From NCBI GenBank assembly GCA_002205965.3, contig NADL03000547.1, forward strand, positions 62,001 through 126,000: a stretch of DNA of 64,000 nt. The letters run 5' to 3'. This DNA comes from Kappaphycus alvarezii. Lineage: Eukaryota; Rhodophyta; Florideophyceae; Gigartinales; Solieriaceae. Below are positions 52,711-64,000 of the stretch, one piece after another (position 1 is the first letter of the stretch; the number at the start of each line of letters is the position of its first letter). Below the pieces are notes generated by a model that made no database searches, was not told the origin of the DNA, and saw nothing but the letters and a program-made list of their open reading frames with translations. Both the position numbers and the translations under genes were made by a program.

Positions 52711-55700
52711 GACGTGAAGTTTTATATACTGGTAGTTAGCTTAGAGAAATTCTCGAGTCTAAGAATGGCTATGGTTCATGCAGGAAAGGAGAAGGTGCGA
52801 AAAGAAGTGATCTTTAAAACTTTAATAGAATCAGTGGAGACTCTGATCTAAAATAATCAAGAAGTTCAGCATCGCCGAGCATAAACGGAGAGAGTGAGGA
52901 GAAAGTAGAAGATTGGAACATGTGAAGAGTCATGCAAGATATAAGGAATGGTAATAAATTCTAAGAGAAAGCCCTCCTGATGAAAAAACTATTCATCGAA
53001 TCTTTTTATCATAGTTGTACCTGGATAAAGGCCGTGAAGAGTCTATTCTAGGATTTTTTTTCAAAAATTCACGCATAATCTTCAGGGAAACCCCTAAACG
53101 TTTTTTGAGAAATTTAATTCTCAAATGTAAGTGAATAGTAGCCAATAAAATGTGCATTAGGGAAAAGATAGACAAATCTAAAATGTATTTTGCAAAAAAC
53201 CTGCATATATGTAAAAATATCCATGTATTTCGTTTTCTTTATCATTTATGCTTTAAATACAGTTCTATTCAATAATTTTAACCTCTTTAAATAACAATGC
53301 AACAATATCATGACAATGCACGGTTAAATTTTCGTTCTTTGGACAGATAATTGTTAAATTACATATGCTTATTTATAGGAATTTTTACTGGCAAAGATTC
53401 GTATATTCATATCCTTGTGCTATGGCTTTAATATGCAAGCATAGAAAATTTCCAAAAAGAATGCTCTTAGAGTACTTGAGGAGCATCTCTAGATGTACTC
53501 GATGTACTCTGGATATAGAGCTTTGGTTAAAAGCGGTGACCTTTTAGAGATCCCATAAGGAGCATTATTATCTTATGTAGTGGATCAATAGCTTGGAACA
53601 TGGTACTATTTTTTCCTTTATGGCAATTTTAAACTACAGATTCCAGTAATGAATCAGATTTTAACCACTCAATAATAGCTCATCCCGGTCGATAACGACA
53701 CCAACGCTGTTCAGATTATTACTTATACATTACCAAATGTCAGCGCAGTATTTAGCCTTGCTTTCCATGAAGTTTGATCCAGATTTACTATCTACGGATT
53801 TCTTCCGTTTGGTGCAATTTTATAGAAGACCTAAAAAAATATATCCGATGAAGGACGGATAAGAATACCAAAGTATTTCTGTAACTAATTCTTTCTCGTA
53901 AGGATGTAAATAATATACCGTGTAATTCAGTTTAAGATAATATTTTCGGCTTTGAACTCCTTCCTTTCGGCCGGTTTATGATTGGTAAAAAACGATTTAT
54001 AATCTTATTTCCGAATCTAAGCATTTCGAGACAGGCTGAATAGCAGAGGATTAGGAGGTACAGAGGCCATGGAAATAAGTAAACAGATACGGAAGATGTA
54101 ATATATTTAATAGAGAAGCTACTGCAAGTGGATGTTAAGACCAGGATGAAAAAGGAATAAATACCACGTTTAATACCATCTTATGCTTTGATTGCTTAAG
54201 GCTCCTCTTGAAAGTGATACAAAAGAACTATTCGCCGATTTCTTAGCAGAGCTTTAGAAGGAATAAAATTTTTGTGTTAACAACAATTAAACATCTCAAA
54301 TATTACATTTTTCTCGTATCTAGAAAGTTCATATGAAATCAGAGCAATATTTGAATTATAGTACTTGTTAAATTTCTTTCATCACAAGTTGGTGAAATAA
54401 TTCAGAAATTAGTTGCAAAATTTCAAGATTGAAAAGTACAGATCTTCTATCATTTCATTTGTATCACACAGTCATGAAATTAAATAGTAGAAATCCTCAG
54501 ATTCAAGGATCATTCTTCATATTCAAAGTGATTTGCGTCCTTAGGTAGTGTAATAACTGGGTGAATCTCGATCAAGTTCCAAAATTGCTACTAGGTGCGT
54601 GGTCCACACTATTCTAGAAGAAATCAAGATCATTACCAGGGAGATAAACTTCAAGCCTGACCCGGACATGTTCTTTTCCAAAAATATTAAAACTTGAAAT
54701 ATTAGTTATAGTTCCTCTGAAGAGAAAACATAGTGGAAATTACGAAAGTCCCGTATTTCGTCCACAGTCTTTTTTATTGTATATAGTGGCTCCGTTCTAG
54801 CCACAAACACAGATGAATTTTGTAGCCTTAGAAGTTTGAAAAGGAGAACAAATGAGCGAGATTCTTTGTATGAAAGAGTGACAAAAATATTCTGTTTGTG
54901 CTTAATACATGCTTCTATCCACAATAACATCAGATGAGAGCCGATCATACTACTGGGGTTCCTCTTTTCAGCTCTCTTGACAAATATCTGCCTGTTACGT
55001 CCCCATAACTATTTATTTATCTTTTTCCTGTCTGTTACCTTATCTTCATCAAATGGACCCGCCCAAAGTAATTTTACCCACCTCTTTTCTATTCAGGTGC
55101 CTTCCGAGTTCAGAGTTGAACTTCCCGCTCTATTCTTTGCTATCGGCGACTGTTGGCACCTGAAATAGCGAAAAGGCAAGCAAAAAGGCATTTAAAGATT
55201 TTCAATCACCTTTTGTAACCCAAAAAGTGAGCAAAGGTTTTTGTGGAAGGGCGGAAATTATCAGATAGTTAGAAATATATGTAGTTGTCTCCTAAACTTA
55301 ACCATAAGCAAATTTAGAGCATGAGTAAGTCAAATAAGTGTTTTGTTCTATTATTGTGCAGATAAAAGCCGAAATAACAACCTAAAGACTCTTAAAATTT
55401 AATATGATGCTCTAAACAGAAGTTTCAAAATAATCTTTCGGCAGAATTTCACAATTAGTAATCAATACCTGTTTTATATGACAGATTATTATCTTCTTAA
55501 CCACCATTGCTTATCTTTGGAGTTTTTTTGTCATTGTAATTTCCTCTCTGTTTGAATAGAGACGTATTAATTTTATTTTGAAGACCATCGAATTCTTGAA
55601 TTGTTTGCACCAACAAAAAATCACATCCTAACGCCAGTTCAGGCCCAAATGCGGTCAGCAGAGTCACCTAGCTACCACATTAAAAGATCTCTGGAGGCTC

Positions 55701-57904
55701 TTATAGCTCTGCAGAATCTTTCAGCATTATCAGAAAATTGAGAATTCTCTCTACTGCACCAGATCTACTTGGTTGTGAGTGCCACGGGGAGCTAGTGGAA
55801 AATATTTGGACTCATTCTAGCGGTACGTTAACAACCCTTGGTGTATTTACGGATTCCGCTTGAATCACTATCCAAATTCTCTACGCCATTTTGGCCTTAA
55901 AAAATGGAAGTCAAAGAAGTCGGATAGAACTAAAAGTATCATTTATCCCGAACGGCTGAAACTAATTTAAAATTTACTCCCTTGCTTCAAACAATTATAG
56001 CCCCGCACTGGTAAAGTCAATTTTGCAAAGAAGTAAAAGGTTAAAATTTTATTTAATCACGTTTTATAGCGTGTTGGTTCGCATTGAGTGAAGAACTATT
56101 CCGAAACGCACTAAATGAATAATTAAGTAGGGAATGAAACTGTGAATAAGCTAAAATCTTCGTCTAGCAATGCTAAGATAAAGCACACAACTAAAATTAT
56201 ATACAGTAAAATGTTAGAATTTCTGTGTGTTTAACATAATGATTTACAGATTCTAAGCATTAGGAGTAAGCATTTTATTTTTCTCTATATTCTCATGTCG
56301 TATTTCAAGATATGGAGCTTATCACTAAACCATAAATCTTTAAAAGTCGAGCCGGATTCCAATGAATTTTCGAAAGGAGTTGCCACGGAAAGGCATATAC
56401 GCAGACGATGCAGTAAGTGTGTGATATCTACTCTAAGAATTTCATTTGTAATGTTTTGATGTTTTTTGCAGTTACACAAAGTATTTGTCTCTCTAAAACA
56501 TATAGCTCGCATACAGTATTACCGATAAAATATCAACGTTTTGAAACGGATTCACCGGTTCAATGTGTAGAAGGTTTCCATCAAAGATAAAAAACACCTT
56601 TAGTAATTTATCAATCAGATGAATTGCTTTTTCCCTCAATGTATAAGAACGGCAAACCTAATTATGTGCAATTAAGAACCAGAGTCATATTTTTGCAATC
56701 TAAATATAATTTTTATCCTCATGAAATTATCAAGTTGTAAAAGTTAGACTTCACAGATTCTTGAGACTGAGATTTCTCAACTTCCCTACAAATTTTTGCT
56801 TTGCATTTGAGTCATATTTATATATTTAAATTACACATAGTGATTCTCATAGTTTGAAAATCACCCCATAAATTATTTCAGCTCCTAAATTGGGTACCAT
56901 TCACGTTTTACTTCATACTTTCTTATCGTATACATCATCTTTGCAAGCTCTTTGTCCGTATGTTACTTTCAAAAAACTATAATTACCTGTTTACTAATTA
57001 GAATTGTAGCAAAAGTACATAAAATTTCAGAAAGAAAACGTTACCGAAATTTTACGATTATGCAATTGTTGCTTCTTCATTCCACCCATATCAAGAAAAT
57101 TTTGTAAGTTTCTTTAATATTTAGGTGAGAATGCAATAAAAAAATCTAAATGTAAAACTACTGATAGAAGGGTAAATAGCTATATAATTAAAAGTTTCTA
57201 TACCAATTAAGTCTGCAATGTCGCCAAATACCTAGCTTCTGTAACCGCTGAAGCTTTCAATTCTCCCTTTAACTCTGATCATTATTTAAGTAAGTATTCA
57301 AATTAGTATTTTCGAGAAACTGTTTTTGTATGAAACTAAAAAACAATGCTTAAATGTTTAATCTGTTATTTTTCAGTCCTACTACAGTTTTTGGAAGTAT
57401 GCTACTTTACAAAAGTTCAGTATAGTTTTATTTGATTTAACATATGATATAAAAAACGTTCGTTGACACGTAAGAAAAATTCGTCCATGGTATATATCTT
57501 TAAGAAGATGATATCCAGAAAGATCAGTGTCTACAATTTAAAAAAGAAGATTAAACGCAAGAAAAAGCTAAAAAATAAATAATTACAGAAATACTGAGTA
57601 GATTATTGGAAGACTTTTTTAATTTAGGGAAAGAAATTAAATGTTGACATTTTCTCATCGAATATACTATAGGAACGTTGTAATTGATAAAAATATTTTT
57701 ATTCATAGAATAAAATTTAAAATTCCACTTTGGCCACCAAAGTTTTTAGAATTGGTCTTCCGTATTACCTAAAGATAGATTCGATAAAGAAATAAAATAA
57801 TTTATGTGTTTGACACCATGTGTAAAACGAATAAATTGTAGGGATGATAGGTTATCCTTGAAAATATCAATTCGGCCTCATATTATCCAGATACATGCCT
57901 ATTC
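52711..57904. other. AT-rich stretch without recognised genes
   Basis: About 5.2 kb of AT-rich DNA with only short frames. MRSAESPSYHIKRSLEALIA near 55655 is coding-like but too short to place. No tRNA, rRNA or repeat array seen. Confidence 0.5.
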
Positions 57905-58387
57905 CTATATCCTTCTCCAAATATGGCTTCGTAAAACGCACCATAATCTTCCACGTCGTACGTAACCTGGCTGATCTAGATAGAAACACGTAGTGTCCGG
58001 CTTCATTAGTAGTTCGTCTTCATTAACAGAAACATACTTGGACAAATCAATGCTTGCACATCGCTCGGACGTGACTGGCACAACATGAGAATCAAGAACG
58101 ATTCTAAAACCGTCGAGTACTCTAGTTCTCTGATTTCCTTCAGTTCTAATTGATATAAAACCGCTACGGACATATGAATCATATCCTCTAAAAAGAAAAT
58201 CTCGTCTTAATTCAGATATAAGGCTCACCTTATTCCTATCTCTATTACTTCTATGAATCTCCTCGTGAAAGCGATAGTAGTATACATAGCCAGGTTCGTC
58301 TATGCGACCGCTAAAGTACAAATAACTCCCAACGTAAATGTTATTATTCTCAATTTCTTCATGAACTCTTCGAGATACTCTGCTCAT
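57905..58387 (-). CDS. Hypothetical protein, 160 residues
   Basis: The longest intact frame in the AT-rich part, from ATG at 58385-58387. It is hydrophilic and rich in Arg and Tyr (HEEIENNNIYVGSYLYFSGR; YVYYYRFHEEIHRSNRDRNK; FRGYDSYVRSGFISI), with no signal peptide or membrane segment. Its composition is not what random AT-rich DNA would give (few Lys/Asn/Ile/Phe runs, many Arg, Asp and Val), so it is probably, or was recently, a real gene or exon. No family recognised. Confidence 0.5.
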   Translation of the reverse strand: MSRVSRRVHEEIENNNIYVGSYLYFSGRIDEPGYVYYYRFHEEIHRSNRDRNKVSLISELRRDFLFRGYDSYVRSGFISIRTEGNQRTRVLDGFRIVLDSHVVPVTSERCASIDLSKYVSVNEDELLMKPDTTCFYLDQPGYVRRGRLWCVLRSHIWRRI

Positions 58388-59904
58388 AATACAATTAATC
58401 TTTGGATTAAACAGATGTGTTCAAAAAGTTTCGACTCAGGCGCTTAGAAAAATTAATTATATATTCGTCTAGTAGAGTAAAGCGCTATTTTTCATAACAT
58501 TTATCCTGTTTAAATGAAATACAGTAATATATTTTCTTACTTTTTAAGCTATAAAATTCTTTAGAAAACTAAAATGTAGCGCTCCACGATAAAAATGTAG
58601 TTCACATCTGTATTATTTATTGGAAACCTATTTATAAAGTTTTGTATATCCCATTTTGCAAGTTTCAGAAGACTTTTGAACTGAAAAAGAGATGATAGTA
58701 AATTGTACCTTTATGCATTTTCAAAGTCTTAAATTTAATTTTTTTGCTGAAATATACTAGAGAATCATGACCGGAGTCTATGCTTTCAAAACTTTTTCTT
58801 TGAATGTAACTACATAACCGTAATTATTCTAACTTGATTTGTTCCCAAATGATAAAAACTCTGCCTAAAGGATTTCTAAAAAATACATAGTAGCTGTATA
58901 CGTTAAAATTGGCACATAATATGAATTGAGTAAACCAAAAATACAATGAAATCCTCTACTACATGAATTTAATATCACCTTCTTATTTTGAGGTATTTAA
59001 AGCCCATTAATCGAAAGAATGAGGATTTTGAGACTCTGATTTCAGAAATAATTGTTAAATTATATGCATTCAATTTCCCCCCTCAAATATAAACATAAAT
59101 TGAAGAAATATTAAAGCATTATATTTCTTAAATTTATGTTTACACTTTCTCATTATTTTCGTTACGCTCATCGAGTTGCGCGAAATTTTTACTGTGTACA
59201 ATTTAGTGTATATTGCAATGCCGAGCTGCACAAAACTGGCAATTAATACACTGTATTCTCATGTCCAGTTCAGTATATTTCAAATTTTTAATGTACGCTA
59301 CCGCACATATCTATGCATTTTATTGTTGTATTGTGCACTGCTTTAAATTATTAAGGAACCTCCCGCTAATTACAAAGTTTGTCTGTGTGTGTTTCTGTTC
59401 CTATTTGTGCGGCGGATGGCCCTCTACTTGGCTCAAACGGGAGCTCTCGCCAACTACTGTACGAAATTACGACTGCTGTATATAAAAATTACGTGAAAAA
59501 AAGATACAATACCCTGACGTATTTCTCGCGATGAAATGCAACCTGTACAGAAGAGAGATAATAAAAATCCCAGTGTAGAGACAATAGATTCCGAGAAAGA
59601 CCAAAATTAAGCTCCTGTATGTTCTATGTGAACATTAATCTGATTCTGTCGTGCCTGGGTGAGAAGAAGAATATCAGAAATAGAAAAGTCCACGAATAAG
59701 TGATTTACTTCATAGGAGAATATTTCTCCATACCTAAGTCACACTGATTCTAGATGAAGAGTCTACAAAATCACTTCGTGCACTTGAGAACCTCGACCGA
59801 GCTCCTTCGACAGAGATTTCATTGTCTTCACTTGGAATTCAATTGGAATTCGAATATTTTCTAAAATCGTTCTTCAATTATATCGGTCATCTGGAAAGCT
59901 AGTA
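58388..59904. other. AT-rich stretch without recognised genes
   Basis: Only short frames. Nothing recognised. Confidence 0.5.
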
Positions 59905-60168
59905 TTGCATCATGGACAGCAGGAGAAGAAGCCCGAAAGCTGGACTTGGAGGAGGAGGAATGGTTTCCAACTCTGGGATCGTACCACACAGCCAAAAGTC
60001 GCTAGAGACGAACGAGTTTCAGCTCTGCATATAGATTTGGGAGCCCTTGCCGACGAGAACAAGGATCTCTTCGCGTATTTGAGTAAGTTCACATGTTTTC
60101 TGTCTACTGAAGTCACACCACAGTGTGAGAGATCCTATGATATCAAAAACTTTCAAGATAAACGTTAA
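59905..60168 (+). CDS. Possible exon of a host gene
   Basis: The frame has LWDRTTQPKVARDERVSALH and LGALADENKDLFAYL, then GAGTAAGT at about 60081, which fits a 5' splice site. A T-rich stretch with TTCTTTTAG near 60380 could be the acceptor. GC content is higher than in the surroundings. Identity unknown. Confidence 0.3.
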   Translation: MHHGQQEKKPESWTWRRRNGFQLWDRTTQPKVARDERVSALHIDLGALADENKDLFAYLSKFTCFLSTEVTPQCERSYDIKNFQDKR

Positions 60169-60671
60169 TTGGCGATGACAGAGTCGATGTGAATTCTGTC
60201 AAGAGAGAAAGTGAAGTTATTCTCTTCACTCGCAAAAAAATATTTCTTCTAATGGTTCCCTCTACTTCTTCTTGTTTCCTTTACGCGAAGAAATTCCATT
60301 TTTCATTATAATCTTTTCCTTTCTGTTTTTCCCTTTTTATATAAACCTATTTTTCTCCTTGAAAGTTATTCTTTTAGTCTTTTCGGGTTATTTGAATTTC
60401 CTCGACCCTTAAGATATCTTTCCATCACCAATAAAGTGTCTAGAAACATACACCGGCGCCATGAATCCTGACTGGAAATGATCCTTGTATTGCGAGCCGT
60501 CCAAGATCATTCCGTTCAGTGTTTTCTGCTCCCCAAAAAGACCCCCAAAGAAGAAACTGACGGATACCTCCACGAAGTGCATGAGGCGGTTAAAACGGGA
60601 CAATGTAGGAAACAAGTGTTTCGCACATCCATGGTGCATCTAGGCTTCAAAGAGTCGGTATACTATGCGCC

Positions 60672-60965
60672 ATGTCACAGGCTGCAAATGCAGATCGAGA
60701 CGCTACAATTCTCTCAGTGGCTCCGATATCCCTGTTAGATCCCATTTTTTTGCTTCTAGCACCTTATGAAAAATACAAAACTGCCCTGACATGCTGGACG
60801 CCTATGGCTACCGTCTACTGCTCTGCCTGCACGGCCCCCAAAACAATTTTCGACACTACCGGAAAGAGAATTTCTGGCCCGGAATTTGTCCAAGGCCACC
60901 CGTTATCCAGTTGTAAGGCCACGAGAAGGCCTTCACCAAGTAAGACCGTATATTCGGGCAATTGA
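60672..60965 (+). CDS. Possible exon; faint resemblance to RNase H2 subunit B
   Basis: The frame contains ATILSVAPISLLDPIFLLLA followed by PYEKYK. In RNase H2 subunit B (Ydr279 family) a segment of the type T-P-h-D-P-L-F-L-L-L-P-x-L-E-K is typical, so a decayed relation is possible. The upstream frames (60478-60738) are in another phase. The resemblance covers about 20 residues only. Confidence 0.25.
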   Translation: MSQAANADRDATILSVAPISLLDPIFLLLAPYEKYKTALTCWTPMATVYCSACTAPKTIFDTTGKRISGPEFVQGHPLSSCKATRRPSPSKTVYSGN

Positions 60966-62259
60966 AAGCTGCAGAAGGACTGACTTTCTCGACGTCACTT
61001 TCCTTATTTCTGTCACGCCATAGAACAGGAGAGTCAAGGCGTTCAACCCATTAACTTCTCTTAACTCACCTCGAATGGCGAAGCACAGAAGTTTCTAACC
61101 GTTAATTGCTACTTATTCACGGGGCACATTCGTCCCCCTTCTATATATACACTCTCGGCGGTTGGCATTCAGATGCACATGTCGTCATAACTAAAGTGGC
61201 AACAAGCATTTCAGTTAGGGCCATGCAGTCACACAGGAAGGTTAGCGGGATATTCATGCAAAGGAACGCTGAAGCCGCTGCTACTTCTAGTGTGGCCTGC
61301 CTTTTAGCTTGCCTCGAGGCAGCCTTATAGCTATCTTGAATAGGTTTCATACAGTTGTCATCTGTGGTAATCGGTGACTATTGTCATCATCTCTCGGACT
61401 TCATTGCACGTTATCGACTCGAAAAATTCAGTTAGATCCCGGCTAAATAGTCGGTCAGTCAGTGTACGCTTCAGAGACGTAGCAAGTAAAAATGATGATG
61501 AATACCTATTCCTGTTTCCAATGTGCCGACTATTTGCACTAGTTATTTGATGAAAAAAATGTTTCTATCAGTTTACTGTAAGCCGTACTGCCAATACTGT
61601 ACCTGTGGGCTCAGGTGCCAGGTACGGTACTCCAAAACCTATTGTTCTACACATGTCAGGGCTATCAATTGGAGATTTTGGTTGCTCGGACCGTGAGAAT
61701 ACAATAAAGGCCTTTTTTTAGGTAATATAATTTAATATAGGTTGCGTGCAGACTTCTCGAAGATGGGTGACCGTGTGCAGAAATTTTGCAGTATATTGGA
61801 AAATTAGGCTAAAAAAATTTATCTTAGTAAAGCCATGCTTCTGACCAAGTCCCCATTTGAGGATCCCTTGTCAGTATTCCTCTACAATCCTATTGCACTT
61901 GTTGGCTGTTAGATAGGTGTACCGAATGGATTACGGGTCCAAGAAAAACTTTAAAAGCTAAACTTGGACTGGGCGGCAAGTGCTCAGACCGTGAATTATT
62001 TGGTTATCCGCTAGCTTAAGGTCGGCATAGGAGGCTTCATTACAAGTGAAGGACACTGATCGAGGTACACTTATTGTACTGGTGGGAATATCGTTGACTA
62101 CTTCCTGAGTCACACCGGTGTGTTTATGTGCTCAATTTTGCTGCTGAGTCATTATCTCCGAGAGTAGTGAACCCACTCGTCGTCAAAACACGTATTTTTT
62201 GCGAATTTCAACTTCAATTGCTTTTATTCAACTAAGTTTGCTGGGATAAGGCTTAAAGT
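60966..62259. other. Non-coding stretch with a LINE 3' tail remnant
   Basis: CAGTTAGATC-CGGCTAAATAGTCGGTCAGTCAGTGTACGCTTCAG at about 61430-61476 resembles the 3' tail of the LINE copies (6088-6137; inverse of 32440-32495). No gene recognised. Confidence 0.4.
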
Positions 62260-64000
62260 ATGTTTTTTGTTAAAGTGTCTTACTTTACACTTTAAGAGGC
62301 CTTCGTTGTTGGATGGGGCTCTGAATAAGTTTACGGTGCGGTCACGATTGGATTCAGCCGAGAAGTACCTAAGGCTTGATCAGGTGGAGCAAAGCGGAGT
62401 TTTCAATATGCAAAATGTTATTGACTTTGCTTCCATGTTTGTGATCTGCACTGCGTAAAACTCGTAGTACAAGATTATTTCTGAGAAAGTTGTCCTGTTG
62501 ACGTGGGAAGCTTTCAAAATCTTAGTTCAGACTGAGTTAATTCTTGACAAACTTACCAAGCTCCACCAGATAAAAAACAATGGTAGAGTTTCTCTCTGAG
62601 TTCAGGGCTTTTGGTACTAATTTACGGAGTGGTAATACGGAAGAGGCATCTAATTTTATTGTCAACCTAACTGCACGATTAGGTGATTATATTGACACTT
62701 CTAGCTAGGATATCCCCCGGACTAGGAACTAAATGTGTTTGAAATTCCGTGGGATGTCGCCCGGAGCCCAATTGTTGATTACTTATGACGGATCGTAATG
62801 TCGAAATATGTGTCTAGAAAAGTGATTGATCCCGATTCTGAAAACCGTATTAATGTGTTGAGTTTTGGATTGACGAAATTTTAGTCGAATGTTGAGGCAT
62901 AGAGGTCACTTCGAAGTAATTGTATTACTTTAAGCTCAAAAATGAAAAGAATGACAGATTATGAGCCTAATGGAAAAATGGAAATTTTACGGGAAAAGTA
63001 AAAAGTGGTCTTTCGTGAAGAGTTTTTTAGTTGAGCTCCTTCGGATTCGATCAGTGGACCTTAAGATCAAAATTGAGTAAGGATCGAAGGAAACTCATCG
63101 AACTCTGTTCCATGTGTTACCCTCTGAGCTTAGAGCTTTAAAAGAGTACATCTTATCTCTTTTGAGTAAAGGGAAGGTTAGATACAGTAAATCATCCTAT
63201 AAAGCACCACTTTTCCTTTTTAAAGAAAAGAATGAAAAGCCTAGAGGTTTTGTCGATTAAAGTCCTCTAAAACTGAACATTTCTAGATTATCCCCCTATG
63301 ATTAAATGTTGGATCGGCCTGAAGTCGCTAGATTTTCATCCAAGTTAAATCTAAAACAGACTTTCGTCAAGTAAGGGCGCAACTAGAGGAAAAGAAGACT
63401 TGGTTCGATACAAATTATAGGCAAATCTAATATCTTCTTATGCCTATAATCTTTTTTGATGCTACAGTTACATTCCAAATGTTAATGAACAAGATCTCAT
63501 GTTACTGCATTGATGTATTATTGGTTCTCTACATGGATCATGTTCCAATATTTAGCAAGAGCAGAAAGAAAATTATGAAAATCTGGAAATTTTATTGAAA
63601 TGACTTACGAAACATGGGCTATAAATATTTACCATTGAAATAAGCTATCTTATAGAATGGGATTGTGTTCCTGGGTTCAATTGTTGAGGAAGACTACATT
63701 ATTGTCAATACTAAAAAGGTCGAAGTCTCGCAGAATTCGCCCAAATCTATATCTCTGAAGGACTTGAGAGGTGATACCTAGGCCTAATACAATTTTCCGT
63801 TGTGTAATACCATAACTCTACAAAATGTTTTCAACAATCACGTACTTGACGGGATACATCGAGAAATAGGGAAATGGGATCAATAGTGTGATTTGGCTTT
63901 CCCGAATCTAAATGAATCAGCGAATTTGGCTCAAATCTTAATCCCTCCTAGTTATGGAAAGACATTTTGTCTTCATGTAGGCATACAAAGATTGCTGTTG
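62260..64000 (+). pseudogene. pol: Very decayed Ty3/gypsy element, gag region and reverse transcriptase (cut by window end)
   Basis: From 63120, one can follow ELRALKEYILSLLSKGKVRY, SKSSYKAPLFLFKEKNEKPR, GFVD-stop-SPLKLNISRLSPYD, MLDRPEVARFSSKLNLKQTF, then LYMDHVPIFSK (for the catalytic YLDD) and FLGSIVEEDYIIV in changing frames. This is the order of a Ty3 reverse transcriptase of a different lineage (E-L-x-x-L-x-x-Y-x-x-x-L-L-x-K-G-x-I-R-P-S-x-S-P). Many codons have become TAA or TAG. The region upstream (62260-62960) is probably gag but too degraded to show. Confidence 0.7.

Noticed and set aside
1..64000. tRNA or rRNA genes
   Set aside because: I looked for B-box-like GTTCGA contexts and conserved rRNA blocks and found none that fit. 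A covariance search would be needed to exclude them.

Overview
The window is eukaryotic and repeat-dominated. It holds three Ty3/gypsy-type LTR retrotransposons, one Ty1/copia-type element, a DDE_4 (Harbinger-like) DNA transposon, many non-LTR (LINE-like) reverse-transcriptase fragments, and LTR pieces. Almost every reading frame is broken by stops or frameshifts. I see no rRNA, tRNA, operon or CRISPR array. The content fits the transposon-rich genome of a fungus, oomycete, alga or similar organism, and I cannot assign the taxon from the sequence.

Layout. 0.6-6.2 kb: LINE fragments interleaved with copies of one LTR family (LTR-C), two of which carry a small acidic-protein gene inside the LTR. 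6.16-13.21 kb: Ty3-A. 14.3-21.5 kb: Ty3-B. 22.4-22.9 kb: one intact candidate membrane-protein gene. 24.86-30.65 kb: the copia element. 32.3-38.5 kb: LINE fragments around a DDE_4 transposase, with a 552-bp tandem duplication and a fold-back. 39.2-40.7 kb: a decayed gene I do not recognise. 40.82-48.32 kb: Ty3-C on the minus strand, the youngest element (LTRs about 98.7% identical), with a duplicated accessory domain after pol. 48.4-50.3 kb: an LTR fragment, a GC-rich ORF and a second copia lineage. From about 50.3 kb the sequence becomes strongly AT-rich and gene-poor, with one intact 160-codon ORF, possible exons near 60 kb and a very decayed Ty3 pol at the right edge.

The most interesting content is a gene in Ty3-A and Ty3-B that lies between pol and the 3' LTR and is read antisense to the element. 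The two copies are homologous. They share a Cys / His / Asp pattern that fits a papain-like cysteine-peptidase fold. In Ty3-A the protein begins directly with a histone H3 tail mimic (MARTKQ..., 17 of the first 26 residues after Met identical to H3 without gaps), followed by about 160 residues that do not resemble H3. An LTR retrotransposon carrying an antisense H3-tail/peptidase gene would be a plausible device for interacting with host chromatin. That role is inference. Both copies are broken here (two frameshifts in Ty3-A, two stop codons in Ty3-B).
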